A stretch of DNA of 64,000 nucleotides from Photobacterium iliopiscarium (GTDB lineage Bacteria > Pseudomonadota > Gammaproteobacteria > Enterobacterales > Vibrionaceae): NCBI RefSeq assembly GCF_003026395.1, contig NZ_PYOO01000010.1, forward strand, positions 1 through 64,000, read 5' to 3'. Under the pieces are notes generated by a model. It was not told the origin of the DNA. It saw only the letters and a list, made by a program, of their open reading frames with translations, and did no database searches. The first letter of the stretch is position 1. Each line of letters starts with the position of its first letter. Position numbers and translations under genes: made by a program. Below are positions 9,912-20,051 of this stretch, piece by piece.

Positions 9912-11654
9912 TTATTTTGCAGCAGAGACTGTCGCTGTTATTGCGTTAGAGGTCGTGATCCCCGGAAATAATTGTTGTGCTTCTGTCGCTACTTGCTCGG
10001 CTTGGGCTGTATTACCTTGATGAGAATAGGCTAAAATTAAATTTTGATATAGTGCAGGTCGCGGCCATGTTTGTGCTTTTTGATTTGCCCATAAAATATA
10101 ATCAGTCACTAATTGAGGTTTATCGGTGGCGATACCCACTTGTAATTGGGTGAGGTGCAAATCCCATTCAAAGCGATGTTGCCATGCCCATGGATTATTT
10201 ACTTTGACTAAATAATTGATATCAACTGGATGTGTTGTTTCAAACTTAGTCAGTAACCAACCTGAATATAAGGTGGTGATCATAAAACTGGTTATTATTA
10301 TTGGTAATGCGATGGCACTGGTTTTGAGCGCTAATATATATTGAGTTTGATAACGATGATATTTCGTTGTGAGGTTATCAACCCAAAAAATCAGAATAAT
10401 AAAAATAATCCAATGGGCAAAGGAGTGATAAAACGGGTATTCAAGTTGAGTATGTAACACTATCGGAAAAAATAATCCGACTAACGCTAACTGAGTACCA
10501 TTGGGGGCTTTTTTGATACTAACCAGTACGGCTAGCGCGGCTATTATTAGACCGAGTAACGGTACAATCCCTCCTTCTGCTGCTAAATAAAGCAGTTCAT
10601 TATGAGGGTGATCTAAACTTGCCACTCCCACTGGATATTGTGGATCTTGCTGATGCCATAGTGCGGTTTGAGTAATATAAGCAACTTCAAATTTTCCATA
10701 GCCATAACCTGTTAATGGCTTAGCGGTAAACATATCATAAGCTTGAGGCATAATGGTTGTACGTTGACTCTCAAGTGTCACTCGTGCTTTATGAGAAAAA
10801 GAACTGTCTGTTATTGTGTTAAATTGCCAAGCTAATGCTATTCCTAACAATAACATTAAGCCCCACATTCGCTGTTGGTATCTAGCGGAAAAATGGTAGA
10901 GGTAAGGCAGTATTAATAAAGAACCAACGCCAGCACCTAGCCAACCTGTACGTGAGTTAAGTACCACCAATAGCGGAATAGTCATAACGGGAACGGCTAA
11001 TACGATCAGATGCTGCCATGCCCATTTGCCGCGATAACGAGGTAAGCGAGCTAATAGGTAAGCGGCAATAACCAGTCCCGTGGCTAAGAAGCTCGCCATA
11101 ACATTCGGTTGTTGGAATATGCCGTAAGGACGGTTGGCAATGACGTCATAACCAAACTGGTTGTGTGTTGATAGCCCTAAAAACTGATACCAACCAAACG
11201 CTGCTTCGATCAACACTGCAATAGTGATAAACCATAATAGTCGTTGGCGTTGATTATGAGTAAAAACAAATTGTTGTAAGCTAATAAAAAATAGAAAACC
11301 AGCCCAAAGGGTGAGTAAACGGTTTAAAACGGCAAAGCTATCGGCATTAGTATAAAAGATGGGTAGTGAGAGTAAGACACAGCAGCTAAATAAAATGATC
11401 GTCATACGAGAATAGCGCCAGATTTTTTGACGACAAATTTCTAATAGACCACAACCAATAGCAAAGCTAAATGGAATCCAGGCACTGGCATTAAAAGACA
11501 GTTCAAGCCCTGAACCGCCAGGATTGTGCTGAAAATAATGCATAGCCACGATAAAAAACACGCCAATACTGGCTAAGAAAAAACGCACTAAAGGTAAAGG
11601 TGTAGAAATCCGTTTCTGTTCTAATTTCGTACCTTGAAGTTGTAACACTGTCAT
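9912..11654 (-). CDS. PglL-like O-oligosaccharyltransferase / O-antigen ligase family (Wzy_C)
   Basis: This polytopic inner-membrane protein of 580 residues has roughly a dozen predicted transmembrane helices. It has the ligase-family loop signature DHPHNELLYLAAEGG near residue 360 and a C-terminal periplasmic TPR-like tail (about residues 490-580). Such enzymes move lipid-linked glycans onto pilins or other proteins (PglL), or onto lipid A core (WaaL). The C-terminal extension and length favour the PglL type, and the MSHA pilins nearby are possible acceptors, which is inference. The frame opens at a TTG at 11696, but the ATG at 11654 with agga upstream is the better start. Confidence 0.8.
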   Translation of the reverse strand: MTVLQLQGTKLEQKRISTPLPLVRFFLASIGVFFIVAMHYFQHNPGGSGLELSFNASAWIPFSFAIGCGLLEICRQKIWRYSRMTIILFSCCVLLSLPIFYTNADSFAVLNRLLTLWAGFLFFISLQQFVFTHNQRQRLLWFITIAVLIEAAFGWYQFLGLSTHNQFGYDVIANRPYGIFQQPNVMASFLATGLVIAAYLLARLPRYRGKWAWQHLIVLAVPVMTIPLLVVLNSRTGWLGAGVGSLLILPYLYHFSARYQQRMWGLMLLLGIALAWQFNTITDSSFSHKARVTLESQRTTIMPQAYDMFTAKPLTGYGYGKFEVAYITQTALWHQQDPQYPVGVASLDHPHNELLYLAAEGGIVPLLGLIIAALAVLVSIKKAPNGTQLALVGLFFPIVLHTQLEYPFYHSFAHWIIFIILIFWVDNLTTKYHRYQTQYILALKTSAIALPIIITSFMITTLYSGWLLTKFETTHPVDINYLVKVNNPWAWQHRFEWDLHLTQLQVGIATDKPQLVTDYILWANQKAQTWPRPALYQNLILAYSHQGNTAQAEQVATEAQQLFPGITTSNAITATVSAAK

Positions 11655-11728
11655 GGTGAGTCCTGAGTAAAAAGCAAACAGGCTGACCAATGTCAACCTG
11701 CCTGATAGAGCATGATTACGCTTTACAA

Positions 11729-14557
11729 TTAGATGTTAAGTAGAGGTTTAAGAAACCTTGCGGTATGGGATCCTGCCACTAGTGCGACTTGCTCGGGAGT
11801 ACCTGTTGCGATAATTTCACCGCCACCATTACCGCCTTCAGGACCGAGATCAATTACCCAGTCAGCTGTTTTAATAACATCGAGATTATGCTCGATAACC
11901 ACAATGGTATTACCACGATCACGTAGCTTATGTAATACCGTTAGCAATTGTTGAATATCGTGGAAGTGTAAGCCTGTTGTCGGTTCATCTAAAATATACA
12001 AGGTTTTGCCTGTATCACGTTTAGATAATTCTTTAGCAAGTTTAACCCGTTGTGCTTCACCACCCGATAAGGTTGTCGCGGCTTGACCGAGACGAATATA
12101 CGATAAGCCGACATCGATTAATGTCTTCAATTTTCGCGCAATTGCTGGAACGGGTTCAAAAAATTGATGTGCATCTTCAACTGTGAGCTGTAACACTTCA
12201 TCAATACTTTTGCCTTTGTAACGTACCTCTAAGGTTTCACGATTATAGCGTTTACCTTTACACGCATCGCAGGGAACATAAACGTCAGGTAAAAAGTGCA
12301 TTTCAACTTTGATAACGCCATCACCTTGGCACGCTTCACAGCGCCCACCGCGAACATTAAAGCTAAAGCGACCCGGTTTATAACCACGAGAACGAGATTC
12401 TTGAGTACCCGCAAATAGCTCACGAATAGGCGTAAAAATACCCGTATAAGTGGCGGGGTTTGAACGTGGTGTGCGGCCAATCGGGCTTTGATCAATGTCG
12501 ATCACTTTATCAAAATGTTCTAAATTCTGAATTTCTTTATAAGGTGCAGGTGTACCCGTCGTCGCACCATTGAGCCGTTGGTGGGCGATCTTAAAGAAAG
12601 TATCATTGATCAATGTTGATTTACCCGATCCTGAAACACCCGTAATGCAGGTCAATAATCCAACAGGAATTTCGACATTAACATCTTTAAGGTTATTACC
12701 GCTAGCCCCTAAAAGTTTGACTGTTTTTGCAGGATCAAAAGGTATTCGTTGTGCTGGAATCGCGATTGATTTTTTACCGCTAAGATATTGACCAGTTAAC
12801 GATTTTTTTGATTTTAAAATATCTGTAATCGTGCCTTCTGCAATAATTTCACCACCATGTACACCTGCGCCAGGGCCGATATCAATCACATAGTCAGCGG
12901 CACGAATAGCATCTTCATCATGTTCTACAACAATCACGGTATTACCCAGATCACGTAAATGGATCAGGGTTTTAAGTAATCGTTCGTTGTCACGCTGGTG
13001 GAGACCAATTGAAGGTTCATCAAGTACATACATTACTCCCATTAAGCCCGCACCAATTTGGCTTGCGAGTCGAATACGCTGTGCTTCACCACCTGAAAGG
13101 GTATCGGCACTACGAGAAATACTTAAATAATTTAAGCCAACATTGATTAAGAAACTTAAACGTTGATTGATTTCTTTGAGTATTTTAGCGGCAATTTGAG
13201 CTCGTTGACCGGTTAATTCTAATTGATCAAAGAAAGTAAATGCGTCATTGATACTCATGTCGCAGATATGAGGAAGGTTAGTTTCACCAATAAAAACGTG
13301 GCGTGCTTCTTGACGTAATCGTGAACCATGGCAGCTTGCACAAGGTTTCGTCGATACAAATTTAGCCAGTTCTTCACGCACAGAGTTAGATTCTGTTTCG
13401 TGATAACGGCGTTCCATATTATTTAAAATACCTTCAAATGGATGCCGACGAACGGTAATGTCACCACGATCATTTATGTATTTAAATTCAATATCAGTGG
13501 TGCCAGATCCACTCAGGATCAAGGTTTGAATTTTTTTAGGTAAGGTATCGAAAGGTGCTTCAATATCAAAATTGAAATGTTCAGCTAATGATTTTAGCAT
13601 TTGGAAATAGTAAAAATTACGTTTATCCCAGCCGCGAATAGCACCACCGGCTAAACTGATCTCACCATTTTGGACCACGCGCTCAGGATCAAAATATTGT
13701 TGCACCCCTAAACCATCACAAGTGCCACAAGCTCCCGCGGGGTTATTAAACGAAAATAATCGTGGCTCAAGCTCTTGCATGCTATAGCCACAATGTGGGC
13801 AAGCAAAATTAGCGGAAAAGACCTGTTCTGGAGCATCGCCTGCTGTCATCGGGGCGATAATTACCGTACCACCAGAAAGCTCAAGTGCCGTTTCAAATGA
13901 TTCAGCTAAACGTAATTGTAGATCTTCTCGTACTTTAAACCGATCAACGACCACTTCAATGGTGTGTTTTTTATGTAGCTCTAATGTTGGAGGATCGGAG
14001 AGATCACACACTTCACCGTCAATACGCGCTCGAATATAACCTTGAGCGGCAAGGTTGGCGAGGGTTTTTACATGTTCGCCTTTGCGCTCTTTTACGATGG
14101 GAGCGAGTAACATTAGTTTGCTGCCTTCATCCATGGCGAGTACTTGATCGACCATTTGGCTAACGGTTTGGGCTGCAAGAGTAATATTATGGGTTGGGCA
14201 ACGAGGTTCACCTACGCGGGCATAGAGCAAGCGTAAATAGTCATAAATTTCAGTAATGGTACCGACGGTTGAGCGAGGGTTGTGTGATGTTGATTTTTGT
14301 TCAATCGAGATGGCGGGTGATAAGCCTTCAATATGATCAACATCCGGCTTTTCCATTAATGATAGAAATTGACGAGCATAAGCTGACAGTGATTCGACAT
14401 AGCGCCGTTGACCTTCGGCATATAAAGTATCAAATGCTAAAGATGATTTTCCCGAACCGGATAAGCCCGTGATAACAACGAGCTTGTCACGAGGAATGGA
14501 AATATTGATATTTTTGAGATTATGGGTGCGTGCACCCTGTACTTCGATGTAATCCAT
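11729..14557 (-). CDS. uvrA: UvrABC excinuclease subunit A
   Basis: UvrA finds helix-distorting lesions and loads UvrB in nucleotide excision repair. The ~942-residue product is collinear with E. coli UvrA. It has two ABC ATPase modules with Walker A motifs GLSGSGKSS and GVSGSGKST, two signature motifs ([24 protein letters not shown]) and Walker B segments [14 protein letters not shown] and [14 protein letters not shown]. Zinc-binding cysteine clusters occur at [15 protein letters not shown] and CEACQGDG. Upstream in-frame GTG (14566) and ATG (14563) codons exist; ATG 14557 matches the E. coli start. A LexA-type box 70 nt upstream suggests SOS induction. Confidence 0.98.
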   Translation of the reverse strand: MDYIEVQGARTHNLKNINISIPRDKLVVITGLSGSGKSSLAFDTLYAEGQRRYVESLSAYARQFLSLMEKPDVDHIEGLSPAISIEQKSTSHNPRSTVGTITEIYDYLRLLYARVGEPRCPTHNITLAAQTVSQMVDQVLAMDEGSKLMLLAPIVKERKGEHVKTLANLAAQGYIRARIDGEVCDLSDPPTLELHKKHTIEVVVDRFKVREDLQLRLAESFETALELSGGTVIIAPMTAGDAPEQVFSANFACPHCGYSMQELEPRLFSFNNPAGACGTCDGLGVQQYFDPERVVQNGEISLAGGAIRGWDKRNFYYFQMLKSLAEHFNFDIEAPFDTLPKKIQTLILSGSGTTDIEFKYINDRGDITVRRHPFEGILNNMERRYHETESNSVREELAKFVSTKPCASCHGSRLRQEARHVFIGETNLPHICDMSINDAFTFFDQLELTGQRAQIAAKILKEINQRLSFLINVGLNYLSISRSADTLSGGEAQRIRLASQIGAGLMGVMYVLDEPSIGLHQRDNERLLKTLIHLRDLGNTVIVVEHDEDAIRAADYVIDIGPGAGVHGGEIIAEGTITDILKSKKSLTGQYLSGKKSIAIPAQRIPFDPAKTVKLLGASGNNLKDVNVEIPVGLLTCITGVSGSGKSTLINDTFFKIAHQRLNGATTGTPAPYKEIQNLEHFDKVIDIDQSPIGRTPRSNPATYTGIFTPIRELFAGTQESRSRGYKPGRFSFNVRGGRCEACQGDGVIKVEMHFLPDVYVPCDACKGKRYNRETLEVRYKGKSIDEVLQLTVEDAHQFFEPVPAIARKLKTLIDVGLSYIRLGQAATTLSGGEAQRVKLAKELSKRDTGKTLYILDEPTTGLHFHDIQQLLTVLHKLRDRGNTIVVIEHNLDVIKTADWVIDLGPEGGNGGGEIIATGTPEQVALVAGSHTARFLKPLLNI

Positions 14558-14626
14558 ACCCATCACTATTGTTTTACTTAATTGTTAGTGAGTAGTATTT
14601 CATAGCCGCTTTTAATGAGCAAAAGA

Positions 14627-14646
14627 TACTGAATAAAAACACAGTA
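14627..14646 (-). promoter_or_regulatory. LexA (SOS) box of uvrA
   Basis: On the - strand the site reads TACTGTGTTTTTATTCAGTA. It shares both TACTG/CAGTA half sites and the spacing of the consensus TACTGTATATATATACAGTA. It lies 70 nt before uvrA and after the galU terminator, the right place to control uvrA. In E. coli uvrA and ssb share a LexA-controlled divergent promoter; here galU has come between them. Confidence 0.75.
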
Positions 14647-14652
14647 ACTCAA

Positions 14653-14685
14653 ATAAAAAAAATCCCGCTATAAAAAAGCGGGATT
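14653..14685 (-). terminator. galU terminator
   Basis: On the - strand the stem aatcccgct/agcgggatt is followed by a run of T (the A run at 14653-14660), just after the galU stop. Confidence 0.85.
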
Positions 14686-14704
14686 GTTTGAGTTTGGCGT
14701 TTAC

Positions 14705-15571
14705 TTACTTCTTGCTAGTTTGTTGCTTAGCGAGTGTAGAAGATTGGTCTTTCTTATAGATGTTTTCGTAGCAGTAGTTTGTTGCTTCAATGTAGCCATC
14801 AACACTACCACAGTCAAAACGCTTACCTTTAAATTTGAATGCTAGAACACAACCAGATTGTGCTTGTTTTAGTAGAGCATCAGTGATTTGGATCTCACCG
14901 CCTTTACCTGGTTCTGTTTCTTCGATGATATCAAAAATATCAGGTGTTAGAATGTAACGACCGATAATAGCAAGGTTGCTTGGTGCTGTACCTGGTTCTG
15001 GTTTCTCTACCATGTTATCAACACGGAATAGGTCATCACGAATCATTTGACCTGCGATCACACCGTATTTATGGGTATCTTCTTCTGGTACTTCTTCAAC
15101 TGCAACGATAGAACAACGGAATTGCTTGTAAAGCGCAGCCATTTGAGCCAATACGCCTTGCTCTTCATTTACACAAAGGTCATCGGCAAGTACTACTGCA
15201 AATGGTTCGTTACCGACTAATTCACGGCCCATAAGGATCGCGTGGCCAAGACCTTTCATTTCGCCTTGACGAATGTAAGTGAAGTGCGCTGAATCAATTA
15301 CGCGGCGGATATCAAATAAAAGATCTTCTTTGTTTGTGCCGCTGATTTGATGTTCTAGTTCGTAGTTTTTATCAAAGTGATCCATCAAGGTATTTTTACC
15401 ACGACCAGTAACGATGCACATACCGTTCATGCCTGCCTGGATCGCTTCCTCAACACCGTATTCAATCAATGGCTTGTTTACGACGGGCATCATTTCTTTT
15501 GGCATTGATTTTGTTGCTGGAAGAAAACGTGTACCGTAGCCTGCTGCTGGAAATAGACATTTCTTGATCAT
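14705..15571 (-). CDS. galU: UTP-glucose-1-phosphate uridylyltransferase GalU
   Basis: GalU makes UDP-glucose from glucose-1-phosphate and UTP for LPS, capsule and osmoprotectant synthesis. The 288-residue product (E. coli 302) has the nucleotidyltransferase opening KCLFPAAGYGTRFLPATKSMPKEM, VVNKPLIEYGVEEA, the metal site region VVLADDLC, the substrate loop VEKPEPG and GGEIQITDAL. The start has agga upstream. It is a single-gene unit between uvrA and a long AT-rich upstream region. Confidence 0.96.
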   Translation of the reverse strand: MIKKCLFPAAGYGTRFLPATKSMPKEMMPVVNKPLIEYGVEEAIQAGMNGMCIVTGRGKNTLMDHFDKNYELEHQISGTNKEDLLFDIRRVIDSAHFTYIRQGEMKGLGHAILMGRELVGNEPFAVVLADDLCVNEEQGVLAQMAALYKQFRCSIVAVEEVPEEDTHKYGVIAGQMIRDDLFRVDNMVEKPEPGTAPSNLAIIGRYILTPDIFDIIEETEPGKGGEIQITDALLKQAQSGCVLAFKFKGKRFDCGSVDGYIEATNYCYENIYKKDQSSTLAKQQTSKK

Positions 15572-16259
15572 AGTGTTTCCTAGATTTAATGTAATTGATA
15601 ATGTGTTGAGTGCAGATTGAAATCTATCCGCTAATTTCGTTGTTGAGAATTAACAAAAAAATAGTAGTTATTTTTTTGCGAACGCTAAAACAAATTGTGC
15701 ATAATGTTAGAGACTTTAAACAATAAATCAACTGAATATCAGTGTTGAACTCGCAAAAAATAATAATTATAAGATGTATAATCTTTAATTGTTAATGCCA
15801 GTAAGAATATTTATATTCAGGACGCTTTATTATTTATAAAGTTGCAACGTTATTTTTAGTATATTTAAGTCGTATTTATTTGTTTTTAATATAATCAAGT
15901 GAAACTCTAATGTTTTTATCAATAGATACATCATTTTTATTAAATAAAGTTAGTGGATATTTATATAATTAAAATTAATAGTATTTATTAGTGTATAACA
16001 GTTTATATTTTAAATTGTTTGAAGTGTCATAAAAATGACAGTTTTGGCATTCAAATTGTTCTGATGTGATATTTTCATAGAAATTAGATATCTTTTTGTT
16101 ATTATTTATATTGTGATCAATATAAACAATTGCGCCACGATACATACTTTGGCGCTATGCCTTGACCTTGCTGACATGATAAACTGTGTGATTGAGTATA
16201 AACTTTCACTAAGCGGCTATTGATACCCAAAACCGTCGCTATCAGCTTTGGAGTGAACT
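15572..16259. other. 688-nt intergenic region between galU and ssb
   Basis: This divergent, very AT-rich spacer should hold the promoters of galU and ssb. I see a short palindrome tgtcat-aaaa-atgaca (16025-16040) and ttgcgcca...tggcgc (16130-16155), but no ORF, no RNA gene and no clear LexA box next to ssb. Confidence 0.6.
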
Positions 16260-16835
16260 ATGGCCAGTCGTGGCGTAAATAAAGTTATTCTAATCGGTAA
16301 CTTAGGAAATGATCCAGAAATTCGTTACATGCCTAGCGGTGGTGCAGTAGCTAACATTACTATTGCAACCTCTGAGTCTTGGCGTGATAAATCTACCGGT
16401 GAACAACGTGAAAAAACAGAGTGGCACCGTGTAGCATTATTTGGAAAATTAGCAGAAGTTGCTGGTGAATACCTACGTAAAGGTTCACAAGTGTACATCG
16501 AAGGCCAATTACAAACACGTAAATGGCAAAACCAGCAAGGCCAAGATCAATACACTACTGAAGTTGTTGTTCAAGGTTTTAACGGCGTAATGCAAATGTT
16601 AGGTGGCCGTAATGGTGGCCAAGGTGCGCCAATGGGTGGTCAACAACAACAGCAGAATCAAGGTAACTGGGGTCAACCTCAGCAACCGGTTGCTGCACCA
16701 CAGCAAAATTATGCACCGCAACAACCACAGCAACAGCAACAGCAACAATCGACACCACAACAGTCGGCTCCACAACAGCCACAGCAGCAATATAATGAAC
16801 CACCAATGGATTTTGACGACGATATTCCTTTTTGA
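16260..16835 (+). CDS. ssb: Single-stranded DNA-binding protein SSB
   Basis: SSB coats single-stranded DNA in replication, recombination and repair as a homotetramer. The 191-residue product has an N-terminal OB fold (about 1-110) beginning [20 protein letters not shown] long disordered linker rich in Gln, Pro and Gly (about 115-180) follows. The acidic tip DFDDDIPF is the docking peptide for partner enzymes. The linker accounts for the cag/caa-rich low-complexity DNA at 16640-16790. No terminator is visible right after the gene; the nearest matching one is beyond the island, at 28192. Confidence 0.97.
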   Translation: MASRGVNKVILIGNLGNDPEIRYMPSGGAVANITIATSESWRDKSTGEQREKTEWHRVALFGKLAEVAGEYLRKGSQVYIEGQLQTRKWQNQQGQDQYTTEVVVQGFNGVMQMLGGRNGGQGAPMGGQQQQQNQGNWGQPQQPVAAPQQNYAPQQPQQQQQQQSTPQQSAPQQPQQQYNEPPMDFDDDIPF

Positions 16836-16955
16836 CAGTTACCAAAGAGTGGTTTTTGTTAAATATTGCATATAAATCACTTTAAAACAATCTGTTATAA
16901 AAAAGTTTACATTAATTGTTGTTATTTTTGTGAACTTTTTTTATAGTTGTTTTTA

Positions 16956-16974
16956 GGTTATAGGTTACCTTGAA
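16956..16974 (+). repeat. Left terminal inverted repeat of the island
   Basis: GGTTATAGGTTACCTTGAA, reading inward. The reverse complement recurs at 28111-28128 with one base missing. It contains the sub-repeat ggttat/ggttac. It lies 121 nt after the ssb stop codon and 212 nt before the first recombinase gene. Confidence 0.7.
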
Positions 16975-17080
16975 TTATTGTAATGTTTATTGATGGGTAA
17001 TATCTTTGATAATTTAATATTTAATTTAAATTATCGACATGAAAGTGATGTCTTAATATTTTTTGTGATTTATTAAATAA

Positions 17081-17125
17081 TTGTTTATTTATATTTGATT
17101 TGATTATTAGTTAATAAATAAACAA
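17081..17125 (+). repeat. 12-bp inverted repeat upstream of the recombinase operon
   Basis: ttgtttatttat (17081-17092) and ataaataaacaa (17114-17125) are exact complements separated by 21 nt, ending 60 nt before the first recombinase start. This is the expected place for an operator or recombinase accessory site. The function is unknown, and the AT-rich sequence raises the odds of chance occurrence. Confidence 0.45.
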
Positions 17126-17185
17126 GATTTTTGATAGGTTCTTAGATTTGGTTTTACAATGTTCTATCTCTAGGGAATAAAGAGA

Positions 17186-18493
17186 ATGAAGATAAAAAAA
17201 TTTCTAATGTCAGATGGTGAGGCGTATGCAATTTTACTTGATGATAGTGGAGTTCCAATTCCTTATCCCAATTTGTTCGTAACAATAAATCATCGTAATA
17301 AGTCTGATGCAAGTAACACATGTTATTCCGTATTTGAACATATCCGATATCTTTATGAAATTTGTAGTTTTCTCAATATCGATATTGTTCAACGATGTAT
17401 TACTGGAGATTTTTTATCAAAGCAAGAAATGGAATCTCTCGTTAAGTGGGCTAAGCGCACAGTGAAGACATTTCGAGAGCATGTGGCTAGGCAAAAATCA
17501 GGAAATATTGTTTCGTTTACACCCAAGATGAAAAAACTGGAAACAGTAAGGGCGGTTATCGTTATTGATCATGACGGAGATATCTCACCAGCCACTGCTT
17601 ATAACCGTTTGACCACTTTTGCTGAATATATTGGGTGGCTTGAAGAAGTGTTATTTCCATCAAAAGATACAACTGCTGAACAATTGTTGAAGTCTCTTCG
17701 TCCCCAAAAATTCAGTAAGGCAGACGAGACGGAAAATATGGATGAGAATTATAAATCTTTGACTCCCCATCAAATCTTAAGGGTACTGGATGTTATTCGT
17801 CCAGATTCATCCGATAATCCATGGAAAAACGAATCATTACGCTATCGAAACCAACTCATCATCAATATGCTAGGAGCGATAGGCTTCCGACGAGGCGAAT
17901 TACTTAAAGTTCGACCAAGGGATGTTAAAAACCACCCTAAAAACGGGCGGCGCTATGTCACGATCCGCTCAAAGGTAGATTTAGATGACACCCGCTTGGA
18001 TAGACCTGAAGCGAAAACTTTGGGACGGCATGTGCCCATGGATAAGCGCCTGAGCGAGATGTACGACAATTACTTAATACACCACCGAAGTAATGCCAAT
18101 GGTGCCGAGTTCATCCCTTATTTGTTTGTCACTCATAACCACCGCACCTCAACCAACCAAGCACTTTCTACTGCTGCTGTTAATAAAATATGCCGTGAAA
18201 TATCGGAAGTCGTTGGCTTTAGGGTACATCCGCACGCATTCCGTCACTCTTGGAATGACAAGTTTAGTAAACATGCCGATAAACGTATTGCAGAAGGCAA
18301 AGTGTCTGAAGCTAAATCCGAAAGTGACCGTCAGAAATTAATGGGCTGGCATGAAGGTTCAAAAATGGCGCAAGAGTACAGCAAGCGTCATGATGACAAG
18401 CGTGCTTTTGAAGTTGGTATGGAACTACAAGAAGAAGAAAGCACCTTAATTAACGGGGTTGTCGGTGCTTACGATGAAGAAATTGACCAATAA
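17186..18493 (+). CDS. Tyrosine recombinase 1 of the island
   Basis: This is a site-specific DNA recombinase of 435 residues with a complete catalytic set in the C-terminal half. Arg236 lies in GFRRGELLKVRPRDV, His350-x-x-Arg353-His354 in HPHAFRHSW, Trp388-His389 in MGWHEGS, and the likely nucleophile Tyr398 in AQEYSKRH. The N-terminal ~190 residues would be the core-binding region. It is the first gene of a four-gene operon and lies just inside the left repeat. The next gene follows after 16 nt and a strong Shine-Dalgarno site. By position it may correspond to the recombinase of Gamma-Mobile-Trio modules (GmtY), but I cannot confirm the family. Confidence 0.88.
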   Translation: MKIKKFLMSDGEAYAILLDDSGVPIPYPNLFVTINHRNKSDASNTCYSVFEHIRYLYEICSFLNIDIVQRCITGDFLSKQEMESLVKWAKRTVKTFREHVARQKSGNIVSFTPKMKKLETVRAVIVIDHDGDISPATAYNRLTTFAEYIGWLEEVLFPSKDTTAEQLLKSLRPQKFSKADETENMDENYKSLTPHQILRVLDVIRPDSSDNPWKNESLRYRNQLIINMLGAIGFRRGELLKVRPRDVKNHPKNGRRYVTIRSKVDLDDTRLDRPEAKTLGRHVPMDKRLSEMYDNYLIHHRSNANGAEFIPYLFVTHNHRTSTNQALSTAAVNKICREISEVVGFRVHPHAFRHSWNDKFSKHADKRIAEGKVSEAKSESDRQKLMGWHEGSKMAQEYSKRHDDKRAFEVGMELQEEESTLINGVVGAYDEEIDQ

Positions 18494-18509
18494 TGGAGGT
18501 AATAGGTCT

Positions 18510-20051
18510 GTGCCTATTCAGCATTTAGAGCAACAAGGCAAGGTGACACTTGCTATTTCCCACAACGGATTTGAGTTTGATTATCTTCAAGATAAGTGGG
18601 TGTTAAATCGCAATGTCACTATTAATCTAGCGTTTTTGAAACAGTTTAAAGATATAGTTGCGGAAGATGTTCGTGATACATTGGTATATTTTTCTGAAAA
18701 CAATTCAGCTCCTCATGTGCGTAATTTAACTGATAATTTAAAATTGTATTTGAGCCTTAGTAAGGCTGATAACTTTTCAGAGTTAGGTTTTCTTACTTTT
18801 AAAGGGAGCTTACTTAAAAAGGATGAATATAAGCTCTCTGTGGTGAGAGGGTTTATTCGGCAGATGCGATATTTGGGGCTTAATGGCAACATTAATGAAG
18901 CTGTTTACAAGCTAACTGATCAGTGGCGCTTATCGAGTAATGAAAAAGGTGTTGCAGTTTTATCTCTCGACCCTGAAATAGGCCCATTTAGTTCGATTGA
19001 GTTTGAAGCTATTGGGCTTAATGCTGCCCACAAATATGCTGAGGGGGATCTCTCTACAGAACGCTACGCCGTTTTGTTATTGTTTAAGGCCACAGGACGA
19101 CGTACCGAACAAATAGCCTCACTAAAAGTCAGAGACTTCTCTCTTACCAGTAAATTCACTGGCAACCCAACTTATGTGGTTAATATACCGAGGATTAAGC
19201 AGCGTGGTGGTCGTTTTCGTACCCAGTTCAAACCTTTTGGTTTAGTGAAATCTGTTGGGCAAGTCATCGAGCAGCACATAAAAGAATCCATTGCAGATGT
19301 GGAAGCTCAGTTAGAGCGTAAGTTGACACCTGTGGAGCAAAGTGAATTACCGTTGTTTGTGGGCAGCAATGAAATCGACACCATGAAAACTTTGTCTGGC
19401 GAAGACTTCCTTGATTTCCTTAAATCTGAACTTTCACATATTTCAAGTTCAGCACTTAGCGGAAGGCTTGTTACTGCAACAAGTAAGCTTAAAGTGGTTT
19501 CTGAGCGTACTGGTGAACTCATTCACGTTAATCCATATCGCTTTCGATACACGCTAGGCACCCGTGCTGCCATTGAAGGTGCGGGGACACTCACCATTGC
19601 TAGGCTTCTGGATCATTCGGATACCCAAAATGTAGATGTGTATGTCGCTAATGTTCCAGAGTTCGCAATTGAAATATCTAAGATTATGAATCAGCCTTTG
19701 GCTCGTTATGCTGCCACTTTTGCTGGAAAGCTAGTGAAGGATGAGGACGAGGCAAACGAGGAAAACGCAGGTGCGACCCGTATACCGTTACGGGAAAAAG
19801 ATTGTGATGTTGGGTCGTGTGGAACAAGTGCCTTTTGCCAAGATTATGCCCCTATTGCATGTTATTTATGTCCAAAGTTTAGACCGTGGGCTAATGCACC
19901 ACATCACCTTGTTTTGCAATGGTTAATGGAAGAGCGTGAGCGATTAAAAGCAGACACCGATGATGATATGGTAGTCGTAACTATTAATGACCGTGCAATT
20001 GTTGCGGTGTGTCAAGTAATCAAGCTGTGTCAGGAGCAAAATAATGTCTAA
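18510..20051 (+). CDS. Tyrosine recombinase 2 of the island, with C-terminal Cys cluster
   Basis: This protein of 513 residues is related to phage-type integrases. The Arg box is at ATGRRTEQIASL (Arg198). The His-x-x-Arg motif is replaced by YRFRYT (Tyr343, Arg346). His369 lies in LLDHSDTQ and the nucleophile is probably Tyr378. A C-terminal extension has at least five cysteines (about residues 432-454), likely a zinc site. The frame opens at TTG 18459, but ggaggt at 18495-18500 decides for GTG 18510. The stop overlaps the next start by 8 nt (atgtctaa). The YRFRYT variant seems to be a family trait rather than decay. Confidence 0.82.
   Translation: MPIQHLEQQGKVTLAISHNGFEFDYLQDKWVLNRNVTINLAFLKQFKDIVAEDVRDTLVYFSENNSAPHVRNLTDNLKLYLSLSKADNFSELGFLTFKGSLLKKDEYKLSVVRGFIRQMRYLGLNGNINEAVYKLTDQWRLSSNEKGVAVLSLDPEIGPFSSIEFEAIGLNAAHKYAEGDLSTERYAVLLLFKATGRRTEQIASLKVRDFSLTSKFTGNPTYVVNIPRIKQRGGRFRTQFKPFGLVKSVGQVIEQHIKESIADVEAQLERKLTPVEQSELPLFVGSNEIDTMKTLSGEDFLDFLKSELSHISSSALSGRLVTATSKLKVVSERTGELIHVNPYRFRYTLGTRAAIEGAGTLTIARLLDHSDTQNVDVYVANVPEFAIEISKIMNQPLARYAATFAGKLVKDEDEANEENAGATRIPLREKDCDVGSCGTSAFCQDYAPIACYLCPKFRPWANAPHHLVLQWLMEERERLKADTDDDMVVVTINDRAIVAVCQVIKLCQEQNNV

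Noticed and set aside
16180-16200. Possible LexA box before ssb (aactgtgtgattgagtata)
   Set aside because: Only the left half site matches; the right half lacks CAG at the required spacing.
16640-16790. cag/caa-rich repeat-like DNA
   Set aside because: It encodes the Gln/Pro-rich linker of SSB; the ORFs on the other strand and in other frames here are shadows.
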